A stretch of DNA of 64,000 nt, from the NCBI RefSeq assembly GCF_022539665.2, contig NC_081339.1:2628017-2692016 (forward strand). Direction: 5' to 3'. Position 1 is the stretch's first letter, and every line of letters starts with the position of its first letter. The notes under the pieces were generated by a model. It worked only from the letters and a program-made list of their open reading frames with translations, was not told the DNA's origin and did no database searches. Position numbers and translations under genes: made by a program. Of this stretch, positions 61,214-64,000 are shown piece by piece. The stretch comes from Daphnia carinata (lineage: Eukaryota; Arthropoda; Branchiopoda; Diplostraca; Daphniidae).

Positions 61214-63093
61214 TCACACAGTTTCGTATCCAGCTTTCAGAAGGATGTCGTTAATGCTGTAATCAAAGAGCTCGAAATCCATCCGAAAGGCGTCGTAGAA
61301 ACGCATGATTAATTCCCTGGGCAGCGATGAATAGTGTCTGGAAACATATTGCACAAACACATTAGATATTTGATATGGGTCAACGGAAGACAATGTTGTG
61401 CCCTTAATTAGGCGAGAAGACATACTTTTTTTCCAGCTCAATCTTGGCCTTTGATGGGGCCGTGTTTCGGTTGATCCACGGAACTGGAACTTGGGTTCCC
61501 AATCCAGTCTTGTCCCAAATATACTGCCAAACAAAAAAAAAAAAAGGTCTGATGAGGTCTGATGACATGCTTCTATTCACGGTTTGAATTTTTGTTAAAA
61601 AAGCCCTCTGGTGGGCTTTAAAAGTCTGTTAATAATAACGGAATTCAAGCGTGAAAAGGCGACATTAGATTGCGTAACCATGGAACCTGGGTACTACCAT
61701 TGAGAAAAGCGGTTGGTGATGAAAAAGGCTGAGTGATTGAACTATACCTGGAAATCATCGGCTCCCGTCTCCAGCTTGCCTATAACGTGATAAGGTACTG
61801 AAAAAAGGAAAAAGAAAAGGAATAAATAAAGAGGATGGAATCACTGAGTTTTGCTCTGAATGGAACTCAGGTACGTTATTTAACACATAGTTTATACATT
61901 CATATTCAGAAAAAAAGATTTGAATGAAAGCATGATTCCAGGGGTAAAGGAAGCAAAAAAAAAACAGAGCCTCAAAAGAAAGCGATCGTGTCACGAATGC
62001 ACGACCGCGAGCACAGTCACTTGAAGTCCTAGCTCTTCTCATTGACGCATTATTGAATTTTTTTTTTTTCAAATGAACTTGTCATTAATAGAGCGTAAAT
62101 TTATGCCTCTTCCACAATTCGCACGAATGACTGTACTTTTTCAAGCCAAGAAGAAATAAAAGACGAGCAGGTGTGATTTGCACATTTTTACATTGGAATC
62201 CCGTTATCCCTTTTTGCTTTATGAAACCAACGTTGCATGAAATCCTAACACTTCATAGTTTCTAATAATATTTTTTTTTTGGCCGTCTTATAGAAATATG
62301 AAGGAATGTTCCGCTTCAATGAACAATTTAGCCAAAAGGTAACAATTTGGTTCAAAGACGGTTACGTGATTCCTTTAGGTATTTCGTAAATAATTCAACA
62401 AATAAAAAGAAAACTCACCGCTGCATGGGCTGCAATGACGATGGAACGGGACCCAGTGCGCATCGTATCCTATACCTATTCGAAAGCAAAAGAAAGCGTT
62501 CTCATTATACTAAAGGGAAATGTAAATGTTTTAAAGGCAAATTCGAATGTCGGATGGGTGAGGCACGTTCCACGTCCGCTTATATATTTACCTAGCAAAT
62601 CTGTATCCAGGACGAACTCGAGAAACTCTTCAAACGTCGGTTTAACTCCACTTGTGTTTTTCGCAGCTGGGTTGGCTACGTTCGCAATTTGGTCGGATGT
62701 GTCAACGGGGCCATGACGTCGACGTTGGCCGACATAACGGTGTAATTTCTGCGTCTCTGTTTCATCCGCTTCGAATGTCGTCTTGTCATTTCCCACTTGA
62801 TGGCCGTAAATAATTTGCGAATCAGCTCGATTCGAAGACAGAGTGTCACCGTGCGCTGACAAGAGCTTCCGAACTCTAGGCTTATAATGGGGCCTGCTGC
62901 TCGGTTGAAGCTTACGTCGTTTTCCCATGATGAGACGGGCTTTGTGCTTAACGTAACTGCGGAACGCAGGAAGACTGAAATGAGGACTTTCCACCATTTT
63001 ATCAAGGTAGCAGGAGAGCATTCGGTCCATTGGATGCCGAACGAACATAAATTTGAAATAAGTTTGATTGGCGAATTCGAAATCAGCAATCGA
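61214..63093 (-). CDS. Carbohydrate sulfotransferase (Sulfotransfer_2 family, CHST8-14 type), 3' part
   Basis: Golgi type II membrane enzyme that transfers sulfate from PAPS to a glycan. Five exons on the minus strand: 63093-62592, 62475-62419, 61797-61748, 61523-61426 and 61337-61214, with agreeing phases and TGA at 61214-61216. They encode 276 aa of the C-terminal part. The 3'-phosphate binding motif is YFKFMFVRHPMDRMLSCYLDK near the start of the first exon. Further family blocks are PTFEEFLEFVLD, HWVPFHRHCSPC (the conserved HW..C..C segment) and PYHVIGKLE. About 100 residues, very basic and polar (GKRRKLQPSSRPHYKPRVRK onward), separate the 3'-phosphate motif from PTFEEF; this spacing is much longer than in the vertebrate enzymes I know. 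The 5'-PAPS loop and membrane anchor must lie upstream, partly outside the window. The exact acceptor sugar cannot be told. Confidence 0.85.
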
Positions 63094-63811
63094 CTGCAAA
63101 GAATCAAATGAACATTATCTTAGTTTAGAAATACGTAATGGCGTCATCCTCGTACGGTTCTTTGCCAATCGTTTTGGACAGTCATAGAATTGTAACACAT
63201 AAGTTTGAATATGCAACTAGAATACTATGCAAGTACAATTAATTAGGCAACTAAAGATTATGGTTCGTCACACTTCAAAGAAATTCGAGTTCGCCAATAG
63301 AGGATTGCCCGTTACAAACATGACTCAGCCTAGTTGGTTTCGATTGTTTGATTTGTGACTATTTTCTATGCTTGTCGGTTTGAGCACTTGCCTTTAGAAA
63401 TTGATGCATATGTTTATTTATTTTTTAAATAGTATCTGTTTACTCTGACAGCCGCAAAGTTCGATACCTGTTTACTTGTTATGTACCCTGTCCACCTTTT
63501 ATTTATCGAGCGTTCAACCCTAACCACAGGATCTGTTCTAGATACTTTGAGGGTGTGAGAAGATACAAGTGCTGATGTTACACTACAGCGTCCTTAATGT
63601 AATAAACACAAATATTTTTATCTGCGGTCAGAAGAAGGTGCATTCATTGACTATATTTCGCAAGAAAAATACGACACGCAACGCAAAAAATAGGACGGGG
63701 CAAAGCATAGTAAATTACTAGCTCATATGTTTTAACCTACAATTGTTACCTAACATGATAAAACTAGCATTTTCAGTGGATTTCGGTTATAGTACTGCAA
63801 AATGTGCATAC

Positions 63812-63884
63812 TTGAACTTCGCTGTTCATTAGTAATAGATCGTAATGTCCTGCGCTCGTCCTTGGGAATGTTCAACACCATTAG
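63812..63884 (-). CDS. Candidate upstream exon of the carbohydrate sulfotransferase
   Basis: A 73 bp minus-strand segment flanked by a CAG acceptor and a GTATGC donor, reading LMVLNIPKDERRTLRSITN. In this enzyme family the 5'-PAPS-binding segment is followed by a sequence like NWRR.LMVL, so the position fits. Its end phase does not match the exon starting at 63093, so one more exon, or a different boundary, must lie between 63094 and 63811. I could not identify it. Confidence 0.5.
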
Positions 63885-64000
63885 CTGTGCATACACAACG
63901 CATTAGCAGAGCATGAACAAACTTCGTTTCGTATACGTAGAGGCTTGAATAAAGTATTCGATGAACCATGTTATTAATACGTTCGGATAGACTACGTTCG
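63885..64000. other. Window edge, probably intron of the sulfotransferase
   Basis: No exon seen. The missing N-terminal exons of the sulfotransferase should lie to the right of the window. Confidence 0.4.

Noticed and set aside
62676-63107. 143-codon minus-strand frame overlapping the sulfotransferase exon
   Set aside because: Shifted-frame shadow of the sulfotransferase exon, which carries the conserved motifs in the other frame.
1-64000. CRISPR arrays, prophage or bacterial operons
   Set aside because: No regularly spaced repeats, and the genes are clearly eukaryotic with spliceosomal introns.

Overview
The window is arthropod nuclear DNA, most likely from a water flea (Daphnia or a close branchiopod). 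The evidence is the gene set (arthropod-type onecut, an ITG-like/prohormone-3 neuropeptide precursor), the mostly 50-90 bp introns in the catalase, sugar transporter, RhoGEF and sulfotransferase genes, and a decayed protein with Tyr-Tyr-Thr-Thr repeats of a kind I associate with Daphnia. The species call is inference.

Layout. Bases 1-25.5k hold one gene, the CUT-homeodomain transcription factor onecut (+). It has a 3.3 kb first coding exon rich in Gln/His codons, a 17 kb intron crowded with homopolymers and microsatellites, a candidate 51 bp cassette exon, and two small homeobox exons. Bases 25.5-30.2k are 3' flank with no convincing gene. Catalase follows on the minus strand (30.2-32.35k, nine exons, complete). 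Bases 32.7-38.4k are AT-rich and hold a decayed YYTT-repeat gene at about 36.1-36.6k and short inverted and direct repeats.

Bases 38.4-44.2k are the strangest part. A small coiled-coil gene (38.74-39.46k) runs into a near-perfect 4 kb palindrome: arms 39289-41189 and 41411-43320, spacer 221 bp. Each arm carries a module of consecutive RNA-like hairpins and tRNA-like segments, and the spacer holds a further tRNA-like segment. The block is bracketed by copies of a short repeat and followed by a 213 bp terminal-inverted-repeat element.

Bases 45.0-50.8k hold an ITG-like/prohormone-3 neuropeptide precursor (-, five exons) whose C-terminal peptide differs from the insect ITGQGNRIF form. Bases 52.8-54.3k hold an SLC35A3-type UDP-GlcNAc Golgi transporter (+, seven exons). 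Bases 55.4-57.5k hold a NET1/ARHGEF3-type Rho guanine nucleotide exchange factor (-, six exons), convergent with the transporter. Bases 57.5-61.2k show no recognisable gene. The 3' half of a Golgi carbohydrate sulfotransferase (Sulfotransfer_2, CHST8-14 type) runs on the minus strand from about 63.9k to 61.2k and its 5' end lies outside the window.

The genes do not form a functional cluster: a neural/hepatic-type transcription factor, peroxide detoxification, a secreted peptide, Golgi nucleotide-sugar import, Rho signalling and glycan sulfation. The transporter and the sulfotransferase both act in the Golgi, but nothing here links them further. All exon structures were read by eye from splice consensus and reading frame, without transcript data.
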